Shown piece by piece: positions 43,002 to 51,904 of a stretch of 64,000 nucleotides of DNA; positions within the stretch are counted from its first letter, which is position 1; each line of letters opens with the position of its first letter. A model generated the notes under the pieces. The model was given only the letters and a program-made list of their open reading frames with translations, did not search any database and was not told where the DNA came from. Both the position numbers and the translations under genes were made by a program. This stretch comes from Oscillospiraceae bacterium (GTDB lineage: Bacteria; Bacillota; Clostridia; Oscillospirales; Ruminococcaceae). The DNA is taken from assembly GCA_025757985.1 (NCBI GenBank), contig CP107210.1, positions 868,001 to 932,000 on the forward strand. Reading direction: 5' to 3'.

Positions 43002-44715
43002 GTGTTTCAAGTCCTTCCTCACAAATTGCTTCTACTGTATTATCTAAAAGCTGCTGATATTCCATGTTCAGCTTTATTGTAACTTGGTATTTTCTGCCCA
43101 CCTCTACCCTATCAATCAGATGACTCAGTATCATCCGTTTCATTTCCAGCGGGGCGGTATCAAATTCTTCTGCCCAACCTCTGAAATCGTCGTAGTAAGT
43201 ACGCAGTTTCCGAATCTCAGCTGCTTCGTTTAACCTCGCATTCTGAAGTTCAGCATATTCAGCCTTGGCATCATCCAATTCCTGTTGGTATCGACGGATT
43301 TGCTTGGCAATCATATCCTCGGTAAAATTGCTTGTTCCGTCAAGGCATTTTAGAATCTCGCCCTCAAAGCGTTCCAAGGCGTGCTGGGCGGCTTTTATCT
43401 TTTTCTCCACGGCTACACGTTTTGTCTTTTGCAGGTTCGACTCTTGCCGAATCCGATTCTCCGCTACTTGGGAATAGGGTGTGTCTCGGATTTGCTCGAA
43501 TACTTCCTCGACGATTTTCAGAACGACGGCATCTACCCTTTCGGCAAGGTACAGTGCTTGCCCGTCACAGTCTCTGCCGCCTTTGTTCCGCTGACCGCGC
43601 TGAAAGCAGTTATACTTAGGCTGGACTTTTTCGCGGATGCTGCCGTCCGCCAGCTTATATCGGTCTGTGTGCATAAAACCAGACATCTTCGCTCCGCAGT
43701 GGGCGCAGTAGACAATGCCCGCCAGCAGCGTTGGGTTCTGGCTGGTGTGGGCGATTCGTCTGTCTTGCGCTGTCTTTGCACTGCGTCGGCTGATAATGTC
43801 ATTGGCTTTTTCAAATGTCTCTTGGTCGATGATCTGTAATTCCGGGATATATTCCGAACGGGCATTTTTCGTAATGATGTAACCTGTATACCCCTCGTGA
43901 CGAATAATGCGGAGTATGTTGCTCGATTGGAATTTTGCCCCGGCGCGGGTGCGCAGTCCCCTGTTGTTCAGCATCTCGGCCAGCGAGTATCCGCTGGCAC
44001 CCTCGTGGACCACCTTGTAAAAGAGTTCGCGCACCCAAGCAGCTTCTTCCTCGTTGACGACCAAATCCATGACCGGCTTATCCCGTTTGTTCCGTCTGCC
44101 TTGGTCTACCAGCTGATAGCCGTAGCACACAAAACCTCCTGCATAATGGCCACTGGACACGATTTGTCGGATTCTATCGCGGGTTCGGATGGATGTTTTC
44201 TCCGACTCCCCTGCCGCCTGCCAAAAGCGGATGTAGTTCATTAGTTTATCGCCGTGTGTTTCGATTTTCTGCTGGCCTTCGTGGGTACTCCACATTTCAA
44301 TGCCGTGCTGGACGAACCATTCCAGTACAAATGGTGTTTCACTTTCGATTCGCCCAAGTCGGTCAAACATATAGACCAGAAGAATGTCAAATTCTCCGTT
44401 GGCGGCTTCTTCTTTCAATTGCTGGATGGCATCGCGTTTTGAGGCCGACACCTTAGAACCAGAGACGCCCTTTTCGGCCACCTCTTTTACCACCCGCCAC
44501 CCTTGCTTTTGTGCAAACTTTCGGCAGTCAATTTTCTGCATTGGAATATCATCGTGGTCTACCTGCCCTTTTGTCGATACTCGATAAGCCAGTGCAACGC
44601 GCGGTGCATCCGCTTCAAGATGCATCTGCTTTCCCTTAAAATAGGCATCATCCAGCCACATCTGGTCCGCCACCGAAATTTCAATCGCTTGACCATTCGA
44701 ATCTACGCAAATCAT
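42991..44715 (-). CDS. Large serine recombinase (integrase/transposase type)
   Basis: 574 residues from the ATG at 44715 (GAGGTG upstream). Resolvase catalytic domain with nucleophile Ser47 in AYRVSTKGQ and FDRLGR; recombinase domain (about 190-290); zinc ribbon CAHCGAKM...NCFQRG; coiled coil; and a C-terminal domain. Such enzymes move integrative elements. About 45 residues precede the catalytic Ser, more than usual. It is the only intact integrase-like gene here and could mobilise block II or the whole island. Confidence 0.9.
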   Translation of the reverse strand: MICVDSNGQAIEISVADQMWLDDAYFKGKQMHLEADAPRVALAYRVSTKGQVDHDDIPMQKIDCRKFAQKQGWRVVKEVAEKGVSGSKVSASKRDAIQQLKEEAANGEFDILLVYMFDRLGRIESETPFVLEWFVQHGIEMWSTHEGQQKIETHGDKLMNYIRFWQAAGESEKTSIRTRDRIRQIVSSGHYAGGFVCYGYQLVDQGRRNKRDKPVMDLVVNEEEAAWVRELFYKVVHEGASGYSLAEMLNNRGLRTRAGAKFQSSNILRIIRHEGYTGYIITKNARSEYIPELQIIDQETFEKANDIISRRSAKTAQDRRIAHTSQNPTLLAGIVYCAHCGAKMSGFMHTDRYKLADGSIREKVQPKYNCFQRGQRNKGGRDCDGQALYLAERVDAVVLKIVEEVFEQIRDTPYSQVAENRIRQESNLQKTKRVAVEKKIKAAQHALERFEGEILKCLDGTSNFTEDMIAKQIRRYQQELDDAKAEYAELQNARLNEAAEIRKLRTYYDDFRGWAEEFDTAPLEMKRMILSHLIDRVEVGRKYQVTIKLNMEYQQLLDNTVEAICEEGLETQRK

Positions 44716-44780
44716 TCTGTTCACCTCGCTGTTCATCTTGCGAAATGGTTGGTGCATTTTCGCAAGACAAACGATACTCT

Positions 44781-44786
44781 ATTATA
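44781..44786 (-). promoter_or_regulatory. Candidate -10 box of the serine recombinase gene
   Basis: Minus strand TATAAT with a poor -35 (TTTTGG) 17 bases upstream. Confidence 0.35.
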
Positions 44787-44843
44787 ATAAGGAAAGCTAT
44801 TCACCAAAACGGAGAAGAATCGCTGCCAATGTGGACCGCAATT

Positions 44844-45029
44844 CTACCTATTATCCTGTTCTTCCCGTTGCTTGCGCAAATCGTATGCAGACATAATCAG
44901 CTCTTTAATAGGAATCATGACGTCCGTTTCACAGTTTTCGCAAAAAGTCAGTTCTGCGGTATACTCGCCGCAGCGAACAACAATGCTTTGTACGCCGCTT
45001 TTTCCTCTTTTTGTCTCAAGGATTTCCAT
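44844..45029 (-). CDS. Small protein with a CxxC motif
   Basis: 61 residues from the ATG at 45029 (GAGGA eight bases upstream; an upstream GTG at 45044 is possible). A beta-rich start (VRCGEYTAELTF) and CENCETDVMI suggest a compact metal-binding fold. It overlaps the end of the resolvase-like gene and lies between it and the recombinase, so it probably belongs to the recombination module. No known family is recognised. Confidence 0.5.
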   Translation of the reverse strand: MEILETKRGKSGVQSIVVRCGEYTAELTFCENCETDVMIPIKELIMSAYDLRKQREEQDNR

Positions 45030-45441
45030 CTTCGCATTCCTCACATACCAATACAGGCTTTCTTTTCTTAGGGCGATTCAGCAGTCTGCTCTCCAACCCT
45101 GTCAGATAGAGTTCATATTGCAGATTGGTCTCGGTCGTAATCAGCACTGTACCGTAATTTTGCAAAAAGCGTAGGATTCTGTACAGCGTCGTGAGGTCAT
45201 GGCTCAAACGGTCAAGGCTCTGAACCATGACGGCATTGACGCGCCCCTGCTGCACAGCAGTAAGCATGGCGAACAAATCAGGTCGCCAGAATTCGGTACC
45301 GTACTTTTGCTCCATGCAGGAGTTGACAATGATGTAGCCGCGCCTGTCGGCTTCGCGCATGACTTCTGCAAGCTGTTCTTCCAATGCGGGCAGGTTCGGT
45401 GCAGCACTGCGGGCGAACGCCCAAATTTTGTATTCTTTCAT
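45016..45441 (-). CDS. Stand-alone resolvase-like domain lacking the catalytic serine motif
   Basis: 141 residues. The fold follows serine recombinase catalytic domains: an initial strand, a helix, and VNAVMVQSLDRLSHDLTTLYRILRF matching the DRLSR region, then VLITTETNL. The usual Y-x-R-V-S start reads FARSAAPN, so the nucleophile is missing or shifted. There is no DNA-binding domain. It ends with LVCEECEDGNP. Probably an accessory or regulatory subunit, or a decayed resolvase. It lies ten bases after a similar gene. Confidence 0.65.
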   Translation of the reverse strand: MKEYKIWAFARSAAPNLPALEEQLAEVMREADRRGYIIVNSCMEQKYGTEFWRPDLFAMLTAVQQGRVNAVMVQSLDRLSHDLTTLYRILRFLQNYGTVLITTETNLQYELYLTGLESRLLNRPKKRKPVLVCEECEDGNP

Positions 45442-45450
45442 GAGCGCACC

Positions 45451-45897
45451 TCAGAATTGATCCATCAGTGGAAGACGAACATCAAAGCGCGGCTTGCCAA
45501 AGGATGCTCGCGTGAAGCGGTCACCGACAAAGCGTTCCAGCCCGCTGTTGATGAGCTCGGCGTTCAGGTCGCATTCAGTGGTGATGAGATAGACATCATT
45601 CTGACGCAGAATTTCAATAACTCCTACCAGTATGTAGCTGTTGCGGCTGATTTGTTCCAAATCGCGCACCATCACGGCTTCAACCCGACTGTTCTCTACT
45701 GCGTCCAGCATGGTGCGCAGACCGATGCGGTCTTTCAAGGTGTTTCCGCTGCAATGGTCAAAAGATGTGCCGCGCACGAGAAAACCGTGCCCTGCCGCTT
45801 CGTCGATAAGGTCATACAGCCGGTCAAAGGCAATGCGCGGATCGCTGTTGGCGCAGCGCACATAAATCCAGACATCGTGGTTTCGCATAAGGTACAT
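45451..45897 (-). CDS. Second stand-alone resolvase-like domain, catalytic serine replaced
   Basis: 148 residues, ATG after AGAGGAA. IYVRCANSDP stands where active enzymes have YxRVSTxxQ; RVEAVMVRDLEQISRNSYILVGVIEILRQ and DVYLITTECDLNA follow the same fold as its downstream neighbour. There is no zinc ribbon or HTH. The two adjacent copies resemble each other in layout and could form a heteromer with the large recombinase 1 kb away. Confidence 0.65.
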   Translation of the reverse strand: MYLMRNHDVWIYVRCANSDPRIAFDRLYDLIDEAAGHGFLVRGTSFDHCSGNTLKDRIGLRTMLDAVENSRVEAVMVRDLEQISRNSYILVGVIEILRQNDVYLITTECDLNAELINSGLERFVGDRFTRASFGKPRFDVRLPLMDQF

Positions 45898-45912
45898 CTC
45901 AGGTTCCTCTTT

Positions 45913-47928
45913 TCACAAAAAGTAATCCGGGCGCTTCTGCTCCCGGATGAATTGCTGCACATCTTCAATTTTCTCGGTGCTCGGACAGGTCGGCAGCGCT
46001 GCCAGCGCGGCGTCATGGTACTTGCCGCCGATGCCCGCGCGTTCGTCCAGAATCGCTACCACACAGGAATCCTGTTCGGTGCGGATGGCCCGCCCAAAGC
46101 CCTGCCGCAGCTTCTGCTGCATTTCCGGCACGATCTCAGCCTGGATGTAACTGTGCAGGTCGGGGTAGCGTTCCCTCCGGGCCTCCCGTACCGGGTCGGG
46201 CACCGGGAACGGCAGCCGCACGATCACCAGTAAGGAGACCATGTCGCCGGGGAAATCCACGCCTTCCCAGCAGGGACCGCCCGCCAGCAGCACTGCGTTG
46301 GGGCACTGTTTGAATTGCTCTACAAACCGCTGGCCGCCCCTCGCCGCTTTGAACATAGGATACGGCAACCGCCCCTCCAGTTGCTCGTACACATGGCCCA
46401 TCTGGTCATAGGAAGTGAACAGCACCAGTGTGTGGCCGCACGCGGACCGCACAAGGCTCTCGATCTGCCCTGCCACTCGTTCATTCTGGGCTTCTTTTGA
46501 ATAGTTGCCTACATCGGGACGGAGCGGAAAGTACAACATCGCGTTCCGTGGGTAATCAAACGGCGAAGGGACTTGCAGGGTATTTACTGGCACTCCATCG
46601 CGCAGTCCCATGCGTCGTGCAGTATAGTCAAAGTCCCGACCCGCAGCCAATGTACCGGATGTCAGGATGGCAGGTTTTTCCCGTTTCCACAACAGATCAT
46701 ACAGCTGGCTGGGCAGGTCACGGGGAACCGCGCAGAGCGAGACAGACTCACCGTTTTCCGCTATTTCTATGTATCGGATCATGGAATCATCTAGCCGGGC
46801 GAACCGCCCGGCCAGTTCTTTCGTTTCTGCCAGCTGGTTTTGCAAATGGTGCGGCAGCCGCGTGTGTTCTCTCTCCAGGATCTGTGTCACCACTTTCTGC
46901 ATCCCTGCCAGCGCCGTGGCGCTGGCGTCCGTGATAGCGAACGCCCGCCGGGGTTTCCCTTCGGCGGGCGCGTTCAATATGCAGGCCGCCGCCAACGCCC
47001 GTGTTTGGGTTTGCACCTGCTGTGCGGCGTAGGGATGGTGTGCGCGGGCCAGTTGTTCTGCCAGTTGCGTAAGTTTTTGCACCGACAGGCGGCGGGTCGC
47101 CATTTGCTGCGCGGCGTCTGGCAGACAGTGTGCTTCGTCGATGATCAACGCCTGGTAATCCCGCAGCAATGGGTTCCAGCCCTTTTGGCGATGAACAGCA
47201 TCTGCCAACAGATAGTTGTGGTTACAAATTTGGATCGTAATAGTCGGGCCGTTGGATGCCCTGACATATTGCCGGTAACGACAGCTTTCCCATGCGCCGC
47301 ACTGCCGGTCGCAGCGATCCGGCACACAGATATGCTGCCGGTCATACCGGGAAAGCCCTGCCACACGGTCGAGATCCAGGTATCGGTCTGCGGCTCGAAG
47401 CAATGCGGCCCGCCGGGCAAACGCTTCACCACGCTGCGCGATCTGCATCCGGCGTTCTTCCAGGCGTGCGTCACACACAAAACGCTCCTTTCCCTTTCGC
47501 AATACAGCATGTGCAGGTTCATCAATATATCCATATTGTATTAAAGCATTCGACAAAAAAGGAATGTACTGCTGCAGCAAAGCATCCTGCAAGGTCACGC
47601 TGGCCGTTGAAATAACCACCGGCTGCCATTGTTCGCGCGGGCGCTGCCATTGCCAGAGCAGGCATGCAATCAAATATGCGTAGGTTTTTCCCAATCCTAC
47701 GCCAGCATCGCACAAGGTAACTTCTTTATTATATAGGGAGTCCAGCATGGCATGGCAAAGCTGGATCTGCCCCTCCCGCACGGTCATCCCGCAAGCAGGC
47801 AGAACGGTGCGGAAAATATACTCAGCTTGTTGATGCGCGGCATCGTAGCCGAGAGACTCCATAGAATTCACAAACATCCCCTCCGGGGTAATCGTTGATG
47901 GCAAAATAATACGGCGTAGTCTTGCCAT
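45913..47928 (-). CDS. DinG/XPD-like superfamily 2 DNA helicase
   Basis: 671 residues. Walker A AGVGLGKT, DEAH box in IIDEAHCLPD, cysteines around CVPDRCDRQCGAWESC that fit the Fe-S cluster domain of DinG/XPD, LTSGTL and the C-terminal QGFGRAIRTEQDS. A 5'-3' DNA helicase of mobile elements and R-loop/repair functions. The start is uncertain: ATG 47928 has a weak ribosome site, whereas GGAGGGG lies just before ATG 47877 and GTG 47871. It ends 16 bases before the second resolvase-like gene. Confidence 0.85.
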   Translation of the reverse strand: MARLRRIILPSTITPEGMFVNSMESLGYDAAHQQAEYIFRTVLPACGMTVREGQIQLCHAMLDSLYNKEVTLCDAGVGLGKTYAYLIACLLWQWQRPREQWQPVVISTASVTLQDALLQQYIPFLSNALIQYGYIDEPAHAVLRKGKERFVCDARLEERRMQIAQRGEAFARRAALLRAADRYLDLDRVAGLSRYDRQHICVPDRCDRQCGAWESCRYRQYVRASNGPTITIQICNHNYLLADAVHRQKGWNPLLRDYQALIIDEAHCLPDAAQQMATRRLSVQKLTQLAEQLARAHHPYAAQQVQTQTRALAAACILNAPAEGKPRRAFAITDASATALAGMQKVVTQILEREHTRLPHHLQNQLAETKELAGRFARLDDSMIRYIEIAENGESVSLCAVPRDLPSQLYDLLWKREKPAILTSGTLAAGRDFDYTARRMGLRDGVPVNTLQVPSPFDYPRNAMLYFPLRPDVGNYSKEAQNERVAGQIESLVRSACGHTLVLFTSYDQMGHVYEQLEGRLPYPMFKAARGGQRFVEQFKQCPNAVLLAGGPCWEGVDFPGDMVSLLVIVRLPFPVPDPVREARRERYPDLHSYIQAEIVPEMQQKLRQGFGRAIRTEQDSCVVAILDERAGIGGKYHDAALAALPTCPSTEKIEDVQQFIREQKRPDYFL

Positions 47929-48366
47929 GGGTCCTGACTGCGCCGCACGGGTTCGACATCAACGGGCACGTTGATGTTCAAAGTTAGTTTCTCGATATGC
48001 CCTATTTGCAGCTCGCCCCCAGGCCGGGGAACACGGCAGGCGGACTGCTGGCAACAGCCGCTCACTGGCTCTGCCCAGGTCTAAGGATTGCAACCTGGGT
48101 TCGGCCACCCCGTCTGACGCGCGGGGCCGCAGGCGTATCATTGTCCCCTGCCCCCAGGTCTCGGCAATCCAGCCCGCCGGGGCTGTTTATGGGACAGATG
48201 GGATCGCTCCTTGCCGTCGCTGCGCGGTATGCCGATCAATGGCATAGTTGGTTCCGCATCGCGGGGCACGTCATGGCGCACCTTCCCGTGTTGCTCACTG
48301 GAGGCAGGAACGTACCTGCCGTGCTGGGTATGCAGTTGTCAAGGTGGTAATTGCCGGAGATTCCAG
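47929..48366. other. Gene-free GC-rich stretch in block II
   Basis: No reading frame has a credible start and domain pattern. It contains a CATCAACG-4-CGTTGATG dyad at 47957-47976 just upstream of the DinG-like gene (possible operator) and otherwise looks like decayed coding DNA or a transfer/leader region. Confidence 0.4.
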
Positions 48367-48687
48367 CTAAATGGAGGCAAAATTCTGAAGGATGCTTTCC
48401 GCAATAAATTGATCTTCGACGGGCAACGTCGGTATTATCCGTTCAAGAAAATCAATTTGTTTTGCCGTCAGCCTATGCTGTGCGGGGGTGTATTCATCCA
48501 TAAGATGAACACCGCCCGAACCTCGCCCGCTGGTCGTATAAATCGGGTAAGCAAGAGACAATTTCTCAATGTCGCTGTAGATTGTTCTACTCGTCACATC
48601 AAAACGTTTTGCCAGCTCGCCTATCTTTATATGCCGCCGGACGCAAAGCAGTTCAAGAATCTTCCGCCTGCGCCAAGCGGCCTGCAC
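48367..48687 (-). CDS. Small HTH regulator (DeoR/HTH_11 type)
   Basis: 106 residues, GTG start after a very good AGGAGGTG. The first 60 residues form a winged helix (IGELAKRFDVTSRTIYSDIEKLS), then a short helical tail, with no ligand domain. Such truncated HTH proteins are common controllers of integrative elements. It is transcribed toward the DinG-like gene and may regulate block II. Confidence 0.75.
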   Translation of the reverse strand: MQAAWRRRKILELLCVRRHIKIGELAKRFDVTSRTIYSDIEKLSLAYPIYTTSGRGSGGVHLMDEYTPAQHRLTAKQIDFLERIIPTLPVEDQFIAESILQNFASI

Positions 48688-48876
48688 GGGCTTTCACCTC
48701 CTCCGTCTTTTTGCTCCGGATTGAGTATATTGCAAAATGCGGAAAAAAGACTTCCGCTTTTTCCCAACACGTGACGGTTTTTTCATTCTTCCTCAAAGGT
48801 TCTCCCCTTCGCCAACATGCCAGCTGTCGCGCAAGGAAGAAACTTTTACTGCTACGGTCTGCCTCAAATAGAAAAA

Positions 48877-48925
48877 GAGGCGCTTCTCTCTGTTCGTATA
48901 GAACAAACAGAGAGAAACGCCTCTC
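48877..48925 (-). terminator. Long hairpin near the block II/III junction
   Basis: About 20-base arms (GAGGCG...TTCTCTCTGTT and complement) with one or two mismatches; the minus strand runs into TTTTTCTATTT. No minus-strand gene remains to its right, so its original gene may be gone. 48688-49006 has no gene. Confidence 0.6.
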
Positions 48926-49006
48926 AGGGAATGTGAAACGCAGTTCACTTTTCGCACGCGCGGGGGCAAAAGAATCAGCTAAAAAGAATAAACGACAATA
49001 ATTTCT

Positions 49007-49462
49007 ATGGAAGTTCGTGCATTAATCATGGCGCGGATAAAGAATCGCTTCGCATCTTCCGATCCAGCACTCCGAACAGGCATCATTGAGGCATGCTGTG
49101 TGCCAGCAGTTAGAAAGCTGTATGTACACACCGACGGCGAATTATCAATCTGCGAACGAATTGGTTCTTCTCCTTCAGTAGGCACGATATCGACCGGGGT
49201 AAACAAAGAAGTAGTATTAAAGAAATACATTGATGACTATTTAGCCGCCAGTAAACCCTTGTGTGAGAATTGTTGGGCTTACAATATTTGTCCCATGTGC
49301 TATTCAGAGTGCTACTCTCAAAACGGTGTAAATATAAAAGAGAAATCTTCCAAATGTAAGAACTGTCGCACCTATACCTATCTTATGCTCGGAACATTCT
49401 GCACTTTAATGGAAGAGCGGCCTGAAATCATGGAAACTTTGAACCACACCGTTCCTGTTTAA
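49007..49462 (+). pseudogene. Radical-SAM peptide maturase, C-terminal SPASM part only
   Basis: 151 residues; the frame is closed upstream by TAA at 48989. It matches the end of peptide-modifying radical-SAM/SPASM enzymes: KLYVHTDGELSICERIG, then LCENCWAYNICPMC and KCKNC cysteines that bind auxiliary Fe-S clusters. The radical-SAM core with CxxxCxxC (about 250-300 residues) is absent, and the missing part coincides with the change in flanking DNA at about 49.0 kb. It is followed by a Cys-rich precursor, so this was the maturase of that peptide. Likely inactive unless supplied in trans. Confidence 0.8.
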
Positions 49463-49509
49463 TACAATCCTGGGTTTCTCATTACGAGTACCCGGAATTT
49501 GTAAATATT

Positions 49510-49542
49510 GATACAACCTTTCCACAATGGAAAAGTTGTATC
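49510..49542 (+). other. Intercistronic hairpin before the RiPP precursor
   Basis: GATACAAC/GTTGTATC arms with further CTTTCC/GGAAAAG pairing, ending one base before the precursor ribosome site region. It may raise the precursor's mRNA level relative to the maturase by blocking decay. Confidence 0.6.
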
Positions 49543-49559
49543 GGAAAGGAGAAATTCGC

Positions 49560-49769
49560 ATGAGTTTACACTATGGTAATCATGGTGGCGGTGGTAATTG
49601 TGGTTGCTGCTGCAGTTATCAAGCAGAAAGTTACAATACGGCTAACCAGTATGGTAGTAACCATGATGCAACCGGTGGAGATTGTGGCGCAAGTTGCGTT
49701 GATGGGAATTCGGCAAACATGAACGCAAATCTTGCGACCGCTATCAGCCGCTCACTTTCCGACGGTTAA
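49560..49769 (+). CDS. Cys-rich RiPP precursor peptide
   Basis: 69 residues from the ATG at 49560 with AAAGGAG upstream. Gly-rich start (NHGGGGNCGCCCSY) with Cys at 14, 16, 17, 18, and later C42 and C46 (DCGASC); the rest is rich in Asn, Ser and Ala and has few charges. Six cysteines plus an adjacent SPASM maturase fragment indicate a radical-SAM-modified peptide (thioether or sactipeptide-like), similar in concept to the Clostridial Cys-rich and FibroRumin families; I cannot assign the family. A strong terminator follows. Confidence 0.75.
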   Translation: MSLHYGNHGGGGNCGCCCSYQAESYNTANQYGSNHDATGGDCGASCVDGNSANMNANLATAISRSLSDG

Positions 49770-49781
49770 ATCCGAACCGCC

Positions 49782-49816
49782 GACAAAAGGCAGGCTCCTT
49801 GAGCCTGCCTTTTGTC
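49782..49816. terminator. Terminator after the RiPP precursor
   Basis: Perfect 15-base arms GACAAAAGGCAGGCT and complement, 5-base loop. It serves the precursor and, from the other side, the convergent kinase gene. Confidence 0.85.
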
Positions 49817-49827
49817 AGTTTCTATCT

Positions 49828-51147
49828 TTATGCACTACACACCGTAAGACAGAAAGTCGCGCCACCGCCCGGCGTGTCGAGCACGGTCAGCGAACCTTGC
49901 TGCAACCTGGCCAATTCTGTTGCTACAGACAGCCCCAAGCCATAATGCCCGGCTTTGTTTGGTGCCTGCTGTTGCTGCGCCTCCCTGCGATAAAAGTAGT
50001 GGAAAACCGCTTGCTTTTCCTCGTCCGGGATACCCGGCCCGTGGTCTACCACCCAGAACCGTGTTTTTCCTTCCTCACACTGATCGACCCGCAGCTGAAC
50101 AGAACTTCCCTCCGGGGCATAGGAATGCGCATTATCCAGCAAGATGGAGAGTATCTGCTCCAGGCGCTGCTCATCCGCAAAAACAGATGGCAGTGCCGTA
50201 TCCGGCAGCTGCAAGGTCAGTTCCTGCGCTTTCTGTGCAAAAATGGGAACAAACTTTTCATAAACAGACATCGAAATATCTTCCGGCACCAAGGGCTGTA
50301 GTTGTAATTCCCAGCGCCCGGTACCACCATTGGTAAGAACCAGCATATCGTCGATCAGCCTTGCCATTTGGCGGGTCTCGCGCTGGATGGTTTGACAGGG
50401 TTCTTCCGGGGCGGATACTCCGCGCCGCAACAGATCAACAGAAGTGGAAATCACTGCAAGAGGGGTTTTCAATTCATGGCTGGCGCCAGCTAAAAAACGC
50501 AGCTGCTCTGTATGCGCTGCTTCTACCGGGCGGATCACTCGCTTGGACAGCCATGCGGCAACTATGATCAGTGCCGCCCATGCAATGCAAAAAACGACCG
50601 CATATTGAACAAGCAGGCGCATCATCCCGGAAACATCCGTTGTCATTGGTTGCAATACAAGCACATTATACCACTGCGTCGTTGAAGCAGAATGATTTTG
50701 CAGTGCCGCCCGCCATTCTTTTCCTGCGGCGGTCAGGACAAAGGTCCCGCTCTGGGCCTTTGATGAATACAGCGTTTCCCCTACGGCATCTTCTTTCAGT
50801 TCTGCCAAAAGAGCATCCCGCATTTCTGCCGTCAGTGTGGGCGTGAACGTGAGCAATGTTCCCCCATCAACAACGGCCACGGATAGATCACATTGTTCTG
50901 CAAACTGCAACAGGCTCTGCGTATCCACACTTCCTGGTGCCGACAAGTACGCATTCGCGGTTTGGCTTTGAGACAGAAACAACGACTGTGCAGCACTCTG
51001 AATCTCTCTCTTTGCCGCATGAAATGAAATAGCACAGGCGATAAAGAGCACCAAACCGGTCAAAATTGCGCAAAAAGCGGTTATCCGGTACTGCAAATGA
51101 CGGTATATTTCTTTTCGGGAAGATTTTGTTCTATTCTTCTGCTTCAT
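49828..51147 (-). CDS. Sensor histidine kinase (HisKA/HATPase)
   Basis: 439 residues. N-terminal membrane helix (about 20-45), extracytoplasmic sensor (about 46-175), second helix (about 180-205), then GASHELKTPLAVISTSVD as H-box, N-box LLDNAHSYAP, G1 VDHGPGIPD and G2 GHYGLGLSVA. A complete kinase. It overlaps the end of its response regulator gene by 17 bases. It is convergent with the RiPP genes and divergent from the transporter operon at 51905, which is its probable target. Confidence 0.9.
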   Translation of the reverse strand: MKQKNRTKSSRKEIYRHLQYRITAFCAILTGLVLFIACAISFHAAKREIQSAAQSLFLSQSQTANAYLSAPGSVDTQSLLQFAEQCDLSVAVVDGGTLLTFTPTLTAEMRDALLAELKEDAVGETLYSSKAQSGTFVLTAAGKEWRAALQNHSASTTQWYNVLVLQPMTTDVSGMMRLLVQYAVVFCIAWAALIIVAAWLSKRVIRPVEAAHTEQLRFLAGASHELKTPLAVISTSVDLLRRGVSAPEEPCQTIQRETRQMARLIDDMLVLTNGGTGRWELQLQPLVPEDISMSVYEKFVPIFAQKAQELTLQLPDTALPSVFADEQRLEQILSILLDNAHSYAPEGSSVQLRVDQCEEGKTRFWVVDHGPGIPDEEKQAVFHYFYRREAQQQQAPNKAGHYGLGLSVATELARLQQGSLTVLDTPGGGATFCLTVCSA

Positions 51148-51813
51148 ATTGCAACTGGTAGCCGGTCCCCCGGCTGTTTATGATTTTAACTTTTGAATGC
51201 AGATGTATCAGCCGCTGCCGAACCAAATGGATATAGGTGTCGATCACCGCATCCGTCACCTCTGCATCCGGCCCCCAAATCCGATTGAAAATAACACTTC
51301 TTGTAATGGGAGTGCCCGCGCTTCGCAAAAGGAGTTCCATCAACTGTGCCAACCGCTTCGGCAGGATTTCCTCTCCTTCCGGCCCTTTGAGCAACCGAAC
51401 TCCTGGCGGTAGCAAAGATCGCCAAAATCCAATTGACTTGGATCTTCCAGGGGGACCGACCGCCGCGACCAGATCCGCAAACGAGCCAGCAATTCTTCCA
51501 TGGCAAATGGTTTTACGATATAATCATCGGCTCCTGCGTCCAGCCCGCTGACTTTATCCCCAAGACTGTCCAACGCAGTAAGCATCAGAATAGGCGTCGT
51601 AATGCCCTGCGCCCGCGCCTTTCGAGTTATGGTCAGACCGTCCTGGCCAGGCAGCATCCGATCCAGCAGGATCAGATCACTGCTATTGTTCACAATTTGA
51701 AATTCGGCATCTATTCCGTCAGCGCAAGAAACCACCGTATATCCTTCGCTTTTCAGAACAGCCTCGATATTGTGCCGCAAAGCATCATGATCTTCTACCA
51801 AAAGAATTTTCAT
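51131..51813 (-). pseudogene. OmpR-family response regulator, one-base frameshift
   Basis: Receiver half: MKILLVEDHD, phospho-acceptor in LILLDRMLPG, IVKPF Lys. DNA-binding half: winged helix with LMELLLRSAGTPITRSV and VRQRLIHLH...GTGYQLQY. The two lie in different frames; the frame is lost near 51405-51420, in the linker. The 683-base span is one short of 228 codons, so a single-base deletion (or sequencing error) explains it. If real, the kinase has no intact partner and the downstream operon may be uncontrolled. Confidence 0.8.
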
Positions 51814-51904
51814 TTTCGTCCTCTGTTTTGAAAAAATTCAGGATAATTTAAGTGTGCATCCGTTACAATCAGTGTAAAGCAAATTTCGAAGGGAGTCAAC
51901 CATC

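Noticed and set aside
47997..48350. 117-codon plus-strand open frame
   Set aside because: No ribosome site, low-complexity product and no recognisable domain; treated as gene-free.
48979..49230. 83-codon minus-strand frame over the SPASM fragment
   Set aside because: Antisense to a frame with a clear cysteine pattern; no ribosome site.
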